Source: Calliopum simillimum (Eukaryota > Arthropoda > Insecta > Diptera > Lauxaniidae). From it: a DNA stretch of 64,000 nt. The stretch spans positions 119,116,897 to 119,180,896 of the forward strand of contig OX638370.1 in the NCBI GenBank assembly GCA_951812925.1, given 5' to 3'. The position numbers and the translations under genes are program-made. Positions 47,669 through 58,550 of the stretch are shown here, piece by piece. How positions within the stretch are numbered: the stretch's first letter is position 1; every line of letters begins with the position of its first letter. The notes under the pieces were generated by a model, which saw only the letters and a program-made list of their open reading frames with translations, had not been told where the DNA came from and did no database searches.

Positions 47669-49023
47669 TAAAATTATAAAAAAAATCAAAATTATAAAAA
47701 CTATACATACTTATATGAGTACATATATTAAAATTTTTGTGTTCTACTAAGTTTATACGAAATAAATTACAATGAAAAATACATATAGGTGAATCTCACG
47801 AAATGCCGAAAAACACCTGGCCCACGGGTGTATTGGGCAATTGAAGCAAAATTTCGACAATCCCACCATGACGTAGTTTCAAAATTAAAATTTTTAGTAA
47901 AGTATATACATCCCGGAATCAAAAGGAAGTCCTGACAAAGTTTAGTCGCTTGAAAATTTCCTAAAATGCCCCGTCCGTCATGGTACTTTCGCCAATCAAG
48001 CCTTTTCCACGCTCGATTTAGCCGAATACAATATTCCACTGATGTTCTGCGTGTCGACATATTTAAGCTTCATAAAAATAGATGCTTTTTATGTTGAGAA
48101 AGCCCAATTTTGACACCCTGATTTTCGCTGGTGGCATTATCTCTATTGTCCCACGCATTTTTCATACAACGTAGGTAATTATAAATTACCGCGGTTATTG
48201 GAGGGCTTCTGCGCCAAGTTTTTTTCATATCCATCAACACAGAAACCAAACCCAACAGCGGAGTTCACTCCAAATGTTCCCATGTACTTGCTGTGGTCAA
48301 AAAGAACGGGAAAAGTCAACGTCCTCTTCGTCATGTTCAAAATATTGGCGAGAAGTGGAAGTTTTTGGTGCATCATCATTGTGTAATAAAGAGTCTGTCA
48401 AACTTAGTCTATTGTGCCCGGTAGCGCGATTTACTTTGTGTGCATAATACTCAATTATTCATCATGAAATGTCCCCTTCGTCATGATTTTGCGTTGATTT
48501 TATTTCTAGTGTTGGAAACTGCGAAGTAGTGTGCAACTACTAAAGCAGATAAACTTTCTCAATAATATCATGTTTTTAACAAAACCCAACATCGCCGTTT
48601 TAATATGGCGGTCAAAAATTCAATATGGCGGATCCAAGATGGCATACAAAATTTTCAAAAATCAACCAATTTTTTTGAAAATTTGGTGTATGGAAGTTTT
48701 TGAGGTCGCTGGCGTATTTTACTTCAAATATTTTCATGTGAAATTTTGTCGCATTTCAACCAGATTTGCTAGCGGTAGGTACATGATAGGTGACAATTGT
48801 CCCCATATTTCGAGAATTTTGCGTGCTATTTCAGATGTTTTCGCTTATTTGTATGTATGTACATCCTCTACAAATAAGTACTTACGTGTAGAGGATTATC
48901 TTTCACAAAATATATAACACTTTGGAAAATACTCTATGTATTGAGTACGAATGTACTTTTGTTACAAAACTTGGAAATAATTTTTTAGCTGCTTATTTTG
49001 TTTACTATATATGTACATATACA
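47669..49023. other. non-coding intronic DNA, FREP-C 3' flank
   Basis: Contains the FREP-C AATAAA at 47761-47766. Overlapping minus-strand frames at 47767-48379 have slightly better composition than average but no recognisable domain, and may be an unidentified decayed element. A small hairpin (ATCCTCTAC...GTAGAGGAT) lies at about 48860-48898. Confidence 0.4.
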
Positions 49024-50272
49024 TTAGGGTGGGCCGATTTCAAAACTGATCTCGGCTACCCCCCTATGTGAAAGTTCATTCAATTCTATGAATATTTGCC
49101 CAAGAAACTATACCTCTACGTTCAACTTTAGTTCGGCGCATTTTCGATTGAAAATTTTACCTTGCGTTTAATATTTATTTTTATGCTTAATTTTAAAAAT
49201 TCCTATAGAGACAAAAGTAATATCATAATATGTTTTGGCTGGCATTTTGTCAGTAATTAATAAAATTGGGTTCTGTTTTTACAAGAAGTTTACTTGATAG
49301 CGTGAAATTGATTATATTTATTCCAAAAAATTATATCGGTCACATAACCGATTTATTATAAACGATTCATATTTTTACATAGTTTTTCAATCGAAACACC
49401 AACCCAAGTGTTTTTGGATGCTATGATGCCGAATTTGAAATTTTTTTTTTTTTTTCTAGGGCAACATCTAGTGGCAGTTTTAGGAAATAAATTAGCCGCT
49501 TTTTTTAATTTTACAGAACAATATACCAAAAATCTATGTAAAAATATCAATCGTTTATAATAAATATATATAATTTGACCGATATAATTTTTTGGAATAA
49601 ATATAATCAATTCCACGCTATTAAGTAAAGTGTTTGTAAAAACAGGACCCAATTTTATTAATTACTGACAAAATACCAGCCAAAACATAATTTGATATTA
49701 CTTTTGTCTCTATAGGAATTTTTAAAATTAAGCATAAAAATAAATATTAAACGCAAGGTAAAATTTTCAATCAAAAATGCGCCGAACTAAAGTTGAACGT
49801 AGAGGTATGGTTTCTTGTGCAAATATTCATAGAATTGAATGAACTTTCAGCCTAGGTTGGTGTTTTGTTTGAAAAAATTCATCCAAAAATATGAATCGTT
49901 TATTTTGAAAGTCGGTCATAATAATCGGCTATTTGACCCATATCATTTTTTTAAATATATAGCATTAATTTCACACCATCAAGTAAACTTTTTATGTAAA
50001 CAGAACTCAATTTAATTGATTACTGACAGAATACCAGCCAAACCATATAATGACATTACTTTTGTCTTTATAAAAATTTTTAAAATTTAGTATGAATATA
50101 AAAAAAAAAAATATTGATGAAAGGTACAACTTTCGACCAAAAATGCGCCTAACTAAAGTTGAACGCAGAAGTATAGTTCCTTGGGCAAATATTCATAGAA
50201 TTGAATGAACTTTCACATACGGGGGTAGCCGAGGTCGATAAAATTTCCTCCATGTAACTTGGCCCACCCTAA
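49024..50272. mobile_element. GGGTGGGCC foldback element with three arms
   Basis: The ends TTAGGGTGGGCC and GGCCCACCCTAA suggest a TA target site. The left arm (49024-49400) is an extended reverse complement of both a middle arm (about 49550-49860) and a right arm (about 49885-50272), which are in tandem with each other. Shared blocks are GGGGGTAGCCGAG, GAATGAACTTTCA, CTAAAGTTGAACG, AAAATGCGCC and TACCAGCCAAA. Non-coding. Related fragments lie near 26657-27067 and 52360-52500. Confidence 0.8.
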
Positions 50273-51964
50273 TATACATGTATGAGTTTCTTCATTTCGA
50301 GAGAAGTACATAAGTCTTGCACCTCTATTGTCTATTACGCTGTCAGTCATATCATTTTTCTTTCCGTGGTAATAGAAACTGAGCAAATGAAAAGAAATTA
50401 TCATCAGATGCTATCTTTTCAATATCGCTTACAAAAACTTATTTCGAACCTCCTTCCCCTCTATAAGCCCATTTTTTGTGCACTTCTCACCACCTTGCTA
50501 GACCAAGGAACTTAATTTGCACACAAATATACTTTACTCTTGAAAAAAACGTAAAAGCCCAGTCATTTGGGACTGAAAATGGGGTTACCTGCAATGTTTA
50601 CCGAATTTTGGAAAACAGTTATTTTATTATCGATGTGAACTTTCAGAGAACATTATTAGATAATCAAACCAAATTTGACTCAGACACTAAAAATTATAAA
50701 AGCAAGCTCTCAACAAAAATTGGGTGAAATCGGGCAAGGGGCGTGGCACCTCCCATATAAGCAAAACTTTCAAAATGTTATACTGAAAGAGTTTTTTGAG
50801 ATAATCCAACTAAATTTCACTCAAATACTGAAGACTATAAATGCACGCTCTAAGCTTAAACTAGACGAACTCGGACAAAAGGGCATGGCACCTCCTATAT
50901 AAGCAAAATTTTCAAAGTACTGCCATGTAGGGGTACTTAAAGTTTGGCCAGGCCAAAGGTTACACCCTTACTAGTTTCCGTTGGAAATATTGTAAGGAAG
51001 AGCATTGCGTAGGACTTTATTGTTTTTTAAAGTGGGCGGCGTCACGCCCCTTAATGGAAAAAACACTTTCACGGCTAAGCCACTGCATCGATTCTTGAGA
51101 AATGTGGTATGGAGATAGGTTTAGCAATAAGGAACTATAAAATAGCCATTATATTTTTAATTTGGAAGAGCCACGTTCCTAAACGTATAATACGCTATCA
51201 GTGCTAAGTTCGGTTCTGAGGTAGGCTTTATACTAAGGATTGCTATTTAAGGTTGATAATTTTAGAGGGGGGTGCTACGTCCGTATATAGAATACAGTGT
51301 TTCACAGCGAAACTGCTGCATTAATTATAATGTCACTTGAAATAACGGTAGGCTTAACGCTAAGGTTAGAAAATAAAAATTAAAAAGGATACAAAAAGTA
51401 TTTGTCTCATAGTGAGCAGCTTCTAAAAAGAAAATATGCAGTAATTGTAAGTAACTACAGTTCCATAGACTCTTTAAAGTCAAACTGAAGTAATCGAATT
51501 TCGGCCGCAAGGCGAACTCTAGTAGGTCAAAATGGCTGAAAGCGTGTCGCATATTTTCGTACTATAGCTGACCAATACCGTTCTTAGCAATTGTCCGAAT
51601 TCGCTAATTTTCCTACCAGAGTTAACGAAATTTGGTTTGATTCTTTTAGATAGTATGATTTTGCTTGTATGGGAGGTGCCACGCTCTCTTGCCCAAATTC
51701 GACAAAATTTGTTGAAAGCTTAAATGACCCTTCCTTAGTATATAGTATATGTAATTTGGTTGTAGTGCGCAGCTCCGTTTATTTGATGCCACATATGAGA
51801 GCTCATTGCCCAGTGTGCGCCGGGTTAAAACGATGATCACATTGAAATGAACTGAGTGCATGTGAACTTGTATTGCATAGAATCAAACGTTGTGTTTGGT
51901 TCTTCTAACGAAAACAACAAAAACTATTGAAATACAACAACAATAACAAAACACAAGTAATACG
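50273..51964. other. degenerate repeat field upstream of FREP-D
   Basis: The phrase GGC(G/A)TGGCACCTCC(C/T)ATATAAGCAAAA occurs at 50741 and 50882, and inverted at about 51660-51685 (TTTTGCTTGTATGGGAGGTG). Each copy is preceded by TGGGTGAAATCG/CTAGACGAACTCGG-like text. These look like decayed copies of one element family. No gene seen. Confidence 0.45.
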
Positions 51965-52025
51965 AATAAATACGTGATTTTTACAAATGTAACGACAGTA
52001 AGAAATTTACTGCACAGCTGCCAAC
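51965..52025 (+). promoter_or_regulatory. FREP-D core promoter and 29-base leader
   Basis: AATAAATA (from 51965/51966) lies about 31 bases before the A (51997) of ACAGTAAG. The ATG is 29 bases after that A. The leader contains TTTACTGCACAG then CTGCCAAC. The TATA-like box is weaker than in the other three genes. Confidence 0.6.
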
Positions 52026-54763
52026 ATGTTGCACCAAGTTGCAATAATTTTTATAATTTTTCATTGCATTTCGGCACAGGATGCAAGCACTATGGTATGG
52101 AAATTAGAAATAATAAAAAATCCTTTAGCCAATGGCAAATAAAGCTTGAAACGAACTTATGCCTTTCAGATTTTAGATGCGAATATTCACTATGATGCCC
52201 TAATTGATGATATACAACAACGCTTGGATGCGGTGCAGACACGGATTGATTCGATGAACACGACGTAAGATACTTAGAACATACCACAGTAATTAATAAA
52301 ATATGTACAAAAATTTAACAGTGGCCGACCGTTGAATTTTTGGCAATTGAGGAGTGAAAGTATCAAAGGGCCAATGCAAAAGTAATTTCATAATATGAGT
52401 TGGATGTCATTTTCTTAGAAATGATAAATTTTTTTTTCTGTTTTGACGAAAAGTGGAGGTTCAGGATTGGCATAGTTGAATAGATCTTTTAAAAGTAATG
52501 GACTGTTGCCTTTTTATTTTTTGATTCAACTATCAAGTTCCAAAAAAATTCCAAAATACTTTCCTAACACCCTGTATACATGCTATAAATCGGAGCAACG
52601 CATCTAGCCACTTGCTCCTAAGCTTTAGTGTATGCGAAAATTGCACGCAATAATTCTTCTACAACACCTACACTGAGCAGAAAAAATAATAAGAATGAGC
52701 AAAGCCTCCTCAGTTTAATTATTTTCATCTATGAAAGAGATAGCTTAACGAGCTTATAAGGAATATAGATAGGCAAACTTAAAATTAGGTCAAAGATCAA
52801 AACATTTTTATTGAAGACATACACATTTAAATAAAAAAAAAAAAAGAAACGAGCTGACCGCACTAGGATTTGAACCGAGGACCGTCCGTGTGATATATAC
52901 AAAAATATTATTATATTACAATTACACACCTGTTAGACCACTTTCGGTATATGATGTAGAGGTATAAAATTTGTATATTTAGAAAATTTCGAACAAAATG
53001 TCTCTTGCAACAGAATTCGAGTGCTTCCTGCAGTCTTATGAAAAATCATTTTGTATCCAATTTCAATTTAATTCAACAAAAATAAATAAATAAAAAAATA
53101 GGAAAAAAAAACTAAAATTTAAAAAAAAAAGATAATAAAGAACTGTAAAAAAAACTTGCCCGCGGTGGGTGTCGAATCCGGGTCTGTGGCAAACTTTCGT
53201 AATGAGAATGTAAATAACTTACACTACATTTGATTTTGTATGAAAAAACTTTTTTTTTTGAAGGCGCATGGTTTTATTTAAAGAAAAAAATACTAATAAT
53301 CGAGTAGCGTGTCAGAGAATATCACGGTATCTCTTATACCTTTATCTAAATAATTCGAGTAGTTTTTTTTTTTTTTTTTTTTTTGCTCGGATCATCGTAA
53401 GGTATGTGCTTATTTCGGAGATGTTACATATGTTCACAAACGTACCACCTTGTGCTGAAAAATTTTAATATACTTATAAATCCAGTAGGCGAGTCCATTA
53501 TTTGATTATAAGGATTTTCACTTCCAAATAGAAATCAGCAAGTAGTCGCCGCGATGATGAAAAATTTATCAACTTAAGCTCCTCCTTTTTCTAAAAGTTA
53601 GTAACTGATGGAATTTTATATATGTATATATTTTTAGTATGCTGCGAGAACTTACGATACAACAAAATGAAACGGAAAATGAACTGAAAGATTTTAAAGC
53701 AACACTCTCTACTGGAATAAAACGATATAAGAGAGGATCACGTTCATGTAATCCGAAACCTCCAACGTGTACGACACTTTCTGAGTTATGTGATAACTTT
53801 TTTTACATAAGTGAAACAGGCAATCCTAACTGTGTCTGCCCACCATCAAATGAAACAACTACTACGGCAAATACTCTGCTGACTACTGTAAATGGTACTA
53901 CGACAAGACCCATGACAACGAGTCGAAGGACAACTGTTCCAACAACAACCGATGTCGATACGGGGGTAACTGACGGCTGGACAACTGCAACACCTAATCC
54001 CGGAGAACTTTATCCGAGAGATTGCGAGGAAGCTATGCGAAAAACTGGTCAAAATGGCATATATACAATACAATTTGGAGGCCAAATTTTGGAAGTCTTG
54101 TGCGAGAAAAATCCTCCTGACGAAGATATGTGCGTACCTAGTGTTTTTGAGCCAACTCCTTGGTTATACATTCAACGCAGGCAGAATGGTCAAGAAAATT
54201 TTTATCGAGACTGGAATGACTACAAATATGGTTTCGGTAAATTGGGTGGAGAATTTTTTATTGGGCTGCAAAATATTCATCAGGCAACAAAACATGGAAC
54301 ACATGAACTTTGGATAAAACTGGTAGATTTTGAAGGTGAAATACGTTGTGCCAGATATAATAATTTTGAAGTAGGTCATGAAAACGATGGCTTTGCCTTA
54401 ATTTCTGTTGGCAATTATACCGGCAATGCCGGTGACTCACTCTGTGAGCACCATGTTTGTAATAAATGGACAACCAGGGATAGGGACAATGATAGAAACG
54501 AAAAATGTAACTGTGCTATTGAGTATACTGGTGCATGGTGGTATAGCGACTGTCATCACAGGTAAAATATAACTGTCATTATTGTATAACTTACATATTT
54601 TACATTAATGTTTGTTTTTTTTTTTTCTAGCAATTTAAATGGCCACTACTATAGAAGAATAGACTATGCTGCGGACTATGGAAAAGGTATCCATTGGTGC
54701 CAATGGCATGGATACGAGTATTCGCTAAAATATGTTCATATGGCAATACGAGAACTGAAGTAA
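52026..54763 (+). CDS. FREP-D: cysteine-rich fibrinogen-related protein, 4 exons
   Basis: Exons 52026-52094, 52170-52264, 53638-54561 and 54631-54763 join in frame to 406 aa (phases 0, 2, 2). There is a signal peptide at 1-18, a coiled coil at about 25-80, and a cysteine cluster at 92, 99, 106, 120 and 122 (ending CVCPP) resembling that of FREP-B. A Thr-rich, mucin-like linker follows (about 126-175), then a full fibrinogen domain from Cys184. Beyond the usual cysteines it has extra ones at IRCARY, CEHHVC, KCNCA and HWCQW, and an expanded CVPS loop before the WLYIQRR strand. The DRDND calcium loop is kept. Intron 2 (1,373 bases) has been enlarged by two tRNA-like repeats and a foldback scrap. 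A possible AATAAA lies at 55039. Confidence 0.9.
52360..52570 (+). repeat. foldback-family scrap in FREP-D intron 2
   Basis: Fragments AAAAGTAATTTCATAATATG, GTCATTTTCTTAGAAATGAT and CTGTTTTGACGAAAAGT parallel the arms of the GGGTGGGCC element and the element at 26657-27067. The copy is partial and decayed. Confidence 0.4.
52855..52950 (-). repeat. tRNA-like sequence with T tract, copy 4
   Basis: On the minus strand an A-box-like AGTGGTCTAACAGGTG and a B-box-like GGTTCAAATCC are followed by AGTGCGGTCAGC and a T run. The spacing between boxes is long, as in class II tRNAs, but the stem pairing is poor. It lies inside FREP-D intron 2. Confidence 0.45.
53156..53232 (-). repeat. tRNA-like sequence with T tract, copy 5
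   Basis: On the minus strand TGTAGTGTAAGTTATTTACA and later GGATTCGACACCC resemble A and B boxes. CCGCGGGCAAG and a T run follow. It lies inside FREP-D intron 2, about 200 bases from copy 4. Confidence 0.4.
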
Positions 54764-55739
54764 TGAGAAAAATTGATGTATGTGACCGTATATTGGAAAA
54801 GGGACCTTGTCTTTACTCACAAAATTTTGCAGTACATCTTAAAATGAGAGAAAGGGTCAATTTTACCGGTATTCAGTTTAAGCTTGTGTTTTTCATTTTA
54901 CCATTTCAAAGTGCCATAACTCAGTCAATTTTTGAAATTTTCTTGTGATCCAGGTATCATTTTATTCAAAATTGTATGTTTATTTAGAAAACGTAAAAAA
55001 AACGGTTCTTTGTTTTGTGAAGATAAGATACCATTTCCAATAAACGGTCACGTATATGCATATAATAAATAACGGTGTCTAGCACTAATTATCTACTGAG
55101 TTAAATGTCTCAATACATACATAATAAAATATTTCAATAGCTATTGATTTTAGTTATTTTTTGAATTATTTTTTCAGATAAAATCTTTTAATTTTTGAAT
55201 AAAAACGTTTTATTTCAAATCATAAAATTTTTCTTAAAAGAACTTCCCTATATTCGCTTTGTAAAATTTATCAAAAGTTTAATCAGCACTGTTCTGAAAT
55301 CCGGGCGACTTCAATTACTTTTCATTTAGGAAACTTTTTTGATGAAAACGGTAGGTCGAATGATAAAAAGTATGAAAATCTCTTTTGTACAAATAATATT
55401 GATTTGCATTAACAAATAAGTAACCGTTTATGAAATGTTCTTAAAAAATCGCAAAAAGTTGAAAAATTCTACTTTATCGTATGTTTCCGAAACGATTCCT
55501 TTTTCGAAAATGCAAATATAAATTGTTTGTAGAACATGATATTCTCCACAAAAAAAAAAAAAAATTATAATACTTTTTATCGTGTGACTCACCATTTTCA
55601 TCAAAAAGCCTCATTAATATTTTTGCATTTAATATCAGAAAAAAACTCTTCCATCGAATATAGGGTGAATAAAATCTAAGTATCACATAAATTGCGCACT
55701 AACTAGAAATAAGGAACTTATTGAAACTTTTTGGGTTAT
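54764..55739. other. FREP-D 3' flank, non-coding
   Basis: Contains candidate AATAAA signals near 55039 and 55064. No further gene recognised. Confidence 0.4.
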
Positions 55740-56100
55740 TTAGAAAGAGTGCAAAGGACAGCCTAGCTGTTTGGGTCCTTTTACGCTTTTTGCATCATAT
55801 TTCTTTTATTAAAGCTGCTGCTTCATGTAGTGCAGTCAGACTTATTAAAACTGGCAGTTGGATGCCAAAGCCGTATGGTAATTTTTTCATCCTTGATAAC
55901 CTGCAAACAGATTTCACCTGTCCCATATTCAGTTTTGATAACAACTCAGTGGAAAGATGACGCTGCCAAAGCTAATTTTGCCAGATTCAGCCAGCAATTT
56001 GCGTGCAGAATTTTTTGCCATCTTCGAAGCCTGCAAGTCAATATTAAGGAACAGTTCCCGAAAGTTGGAAAATTCTTCTGACTGTCAGGGTGCTATCAGA
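55740..56100 (+). pseudogene. non-LTR retrotransposon RNase H-region remnant
   Basis: One frame reads IKAAASCSAVRLIKTGSW then PYGNFFIL. After a shift another reads ILPDSASNLRAEFFAIFEAC. These resemble the segment between the reverse transcriptase and RNase H ('AA--A-RL---G-W---GH--IL') and the RNase H start ('-AE--AI-EA') of insect non-LTR elements. Catalytic residues and continuity are lost. Confidence 0.5.
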
Positions 56101-56376
56101 TCTTACGTCGACCTAGAGGTCGAAAAAAATTTTTTTTTTCTCATTAAAAATCAAATCAGATAAGCTTTCTAAATGGACGGTTTAAAGTGAATTTTTTTTT
56201 TATGATACTAAGTATCTATGAGTTCCACTGAGTTCCCGACTTGTTTGTCTTACAATTTTTATTCTTGATAACTACTACATAGCAAGTTCAGTAATTTATT
56301 TTCCAATCAGATTATTGGACCATTAATTTGCGCAGTTCCTTGAATTCTATAATTTTCAATGGGTACATCTACTTAC

Positions 56377-57238
56377 CATTTCTGTCTAAAGCATTCGCTT
56401 GACCTTCATTCATTCCATACTGCGTGCTATTTGGCTTAGTGGTTAAATTTGTCAATGTATGCAGAAATCCAACAACATCTAATCCGCTAGCATTTAGATA
56501 ACGTAAAAATGCCGACATTTCCGGTACCATTATGATGCGTTTTTTCAATTCGGCAAATTCACGCCCACTCAAATAGACGTATGCACGTTGTACCTCCGGA
56601 TCGTTGCGATAGTAATTGGCAACAATTGTTTTGACCTCATCGGCTGGTATCAAGGCGACAAAGTCACGCATGTCAATGGTGGGGCGTGGGGCCTGTTGCG
56701 TAGACCAATCGTCTGTATATAATTGGATTTCATGGGGTGCATTGCCCGCAACATCATCGGCATCTGCTACATCATCTACCACCATTTCTGTTTCGCATGA
56801 TGCCGATGATGATGATTCCGCTGAAAATGGAGATATGTCTTCTACCGTTAACAAATCAATTTGATGAATGCTACGATGATGAGTCTTTTGTTGATGTTGT
56901 TGCTCTTGCAAATGATTTGGTTTTTTAGCGGTTATAAAAATTAAGTCATCCGATGCACCAGCGGAAGTGTCCAAAATGGATTCATTATCCTGATGCAATT
57001 CTTCTTCCGTCGTTGCTACTGCTGCCACCAATAAGCCACCTTCACCGCCATTACCATTACTGCTGCTATGCTGAGTAATGAGCGTCGCTGTCGAGCTTGT
57101 TGTTAAATCTATGTATCGGACCATTTCATCTACCAAAACAATTTCATCGCTGGTAGCTGTTGGTGGTACTGGTAGAGTCCACGTTTTCGAAAGTCCAAGC
57201 AGGAATAATAAGAAAATGTGACACATTTGTTGTGACAT
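56377..57238 (-). CDS. large-intron G12-like gene, exon 1
   Basis: The exon encodes 287 residues plus one base, ending in a GTAAGT donor in phase 1. The ATG at 57238 is preferred over one at 57286 because it directly precedes a signal peptide (MCHIFLLFLLGLSKTWTLPV). A long acidic, Ser/His/Gln-rich region (about 25-180), unusual for the family, follows. Residues 185-287 match the first half of the insect allergen-related repeat (PF06757): DFVALIPADEVKTIV, DPEVQRAYVYLSGREF, PEMSAFLRYLNASGLDVV. The second half is supplied by exon 2 at 29294-29574. Family proteins are secreted and bind lipids; Bla g 1 and mosquito G12 are gut proteins. The large N-terminal extension and the 26.8-kb intron make this member distinctive. 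Confidence 0.85.
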
Positions 57239-58550
57239 TTTAATCGATTTTATAATTTCGCTTTGGCAATGGGCAATTGAGGACACTTTTTTATATTTTT
57301 GTAGTTGCTTTTGTTGTTATTATTATTATTTTTGTAACTGCAAGTGCGATACCTTTAAAAGGTGGCACCAAAGTGAATATATTACTTTGAAATTTTTTTT
57401 TTGGTATGTTTTTTATTGAGTTATTCCAACCTTAAAGTTAAATAACATGATTTTGAGATCAAATAGAGGACGTAAGAAATTCTTTTGGCATTTTCTACTA
57501 AAAGAATCGTTTAGCACTTTTGCTGATTCGTCTTCAAAATAAGTTTTTAGTTGGTACCTACTGAATGATTTCTCTTTTAAAAAGTTATGATCATTTGAAA
57601 ATGACACCATGAACTGAAAATCATATGAGCATCAACATACGATTTTTATCTTTCATGCATCATCTTAAAGTGGTTATAAATTTTTAAGGTAGAACCATAC
57701 CAAGACCAAATCAGAGCTTATTTTGAAGATGAAGAATAAAAATAAGCGATGCATTTAGTAGAAAAGAGCAAAACAATTTCGTGCGTTCTCTATATAAACT
57801 ATAAATTTGTGTTTTTGAACTTTTAGATTAGAATATCTCAAAAACCATAAATGATAGACTGAATTCGGGTTAAGCACCGGAAATTTCAATTCAATTTAAA
57901 TTTTTTTCCGATTTTCGTTCGCGAGGGCTCAAAATTTTTGTTGTAAACTAGGTGCTCGGTTATATTATAAAACTTGAACTTTTTAAAAATTTTTAGTTCA
58001 GGAAAACTTAGCGGTAGTGAGAAAAAACTATAAAACATTTTCAAAGTTTTAAACCACTGTAGCTCAACTGCTTTTTAACAAATCCAAACAAATAGTATAT
58101 ATTCGGAAATATTTTTGATTGAAATCGCACTAGTCGTTCTCTTTACAGATTTGGTGAAGTAAAGTCATGTTTACGAAAACTTTATGAATACGGCAACACA
58201 ACACGAGCGAAAAATTTTTTTGCTTTTTTTAATAAAGTACTCTCCAAGTAATCGAAATAAATTTGTATCATTCGAATGACAATTTTATCTGTAGAACAGT
58301 GATTATGCGAAGTTAATGTCAAAATACTTATGGCACGACAAAATTCGTGGTCTTGTTGCATTCTTAGCAGCAGAAAAAGAACGTAAACGGTAAGCGACAA
58401 AGTATTTGGTATAAATATACTTAGCTGCAAATACGGTCTTTCTTTTGAGCAACATTTCGCAGGTATTTTAATGCAAAGCAACGTTTGATAGTCACGAAAC
58501 GATTTTCTCAATATAATTATTCCACTATTATAAAACTATTTTTTTCTACA
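57239..58550. other. upstream region of the large-intron G12-like gene, then non-coding
   Basis: The minus-strand promoter should lie just above 57238. A CTTTTAAAGG and a GCAGTT about 20 bases on are possible but poorly spaced core elements. No other gene seen. Confidence 0.35.

Larger units (their letters stand above)
29575..56376 (-). other. ~26.8-kb intron hosting opposite-strand FREP genes
   Basis: This is the inferred intron 1 of the minus-strand G12-like gene. The donor at 56376 (AATG|GTAAGT, phase 1) and acceptor ending 29575 are compatible in phase, and the flanking exons supply complementary halves of one domain. FREP-B, the FREP pseudogene, FREP-C and FREP-D all lie within it on the plus strand. 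The joint is inferred from sequence only. Confidence 0.65.

Noticed and set aside
47767..48379. Overlapping minus frames downstream of FREP-C
   Set aside because: No domain, no splice structure, and frames overlap one another; possibly a decayed element.
52855..53232. Functional tRNA genes in FREP-D intron 2
   Set aside because: Box motifs exist but stems pair poorly and no clear anticodon arm could be drawn, so they were kept only as tRNA-like repeats.
56616..56928. Plus-strand frames opposite the G12-like exon
   Set aside because: They are shadows of the minus-strand coding exon.
57239..57286. ATG at 57286 as the start of the minus-strand gene
   Set aside because: It would put 16 polar residues ahead of the signal peptide. 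The ATG at 57238 directly precedes the hydrophobic core.
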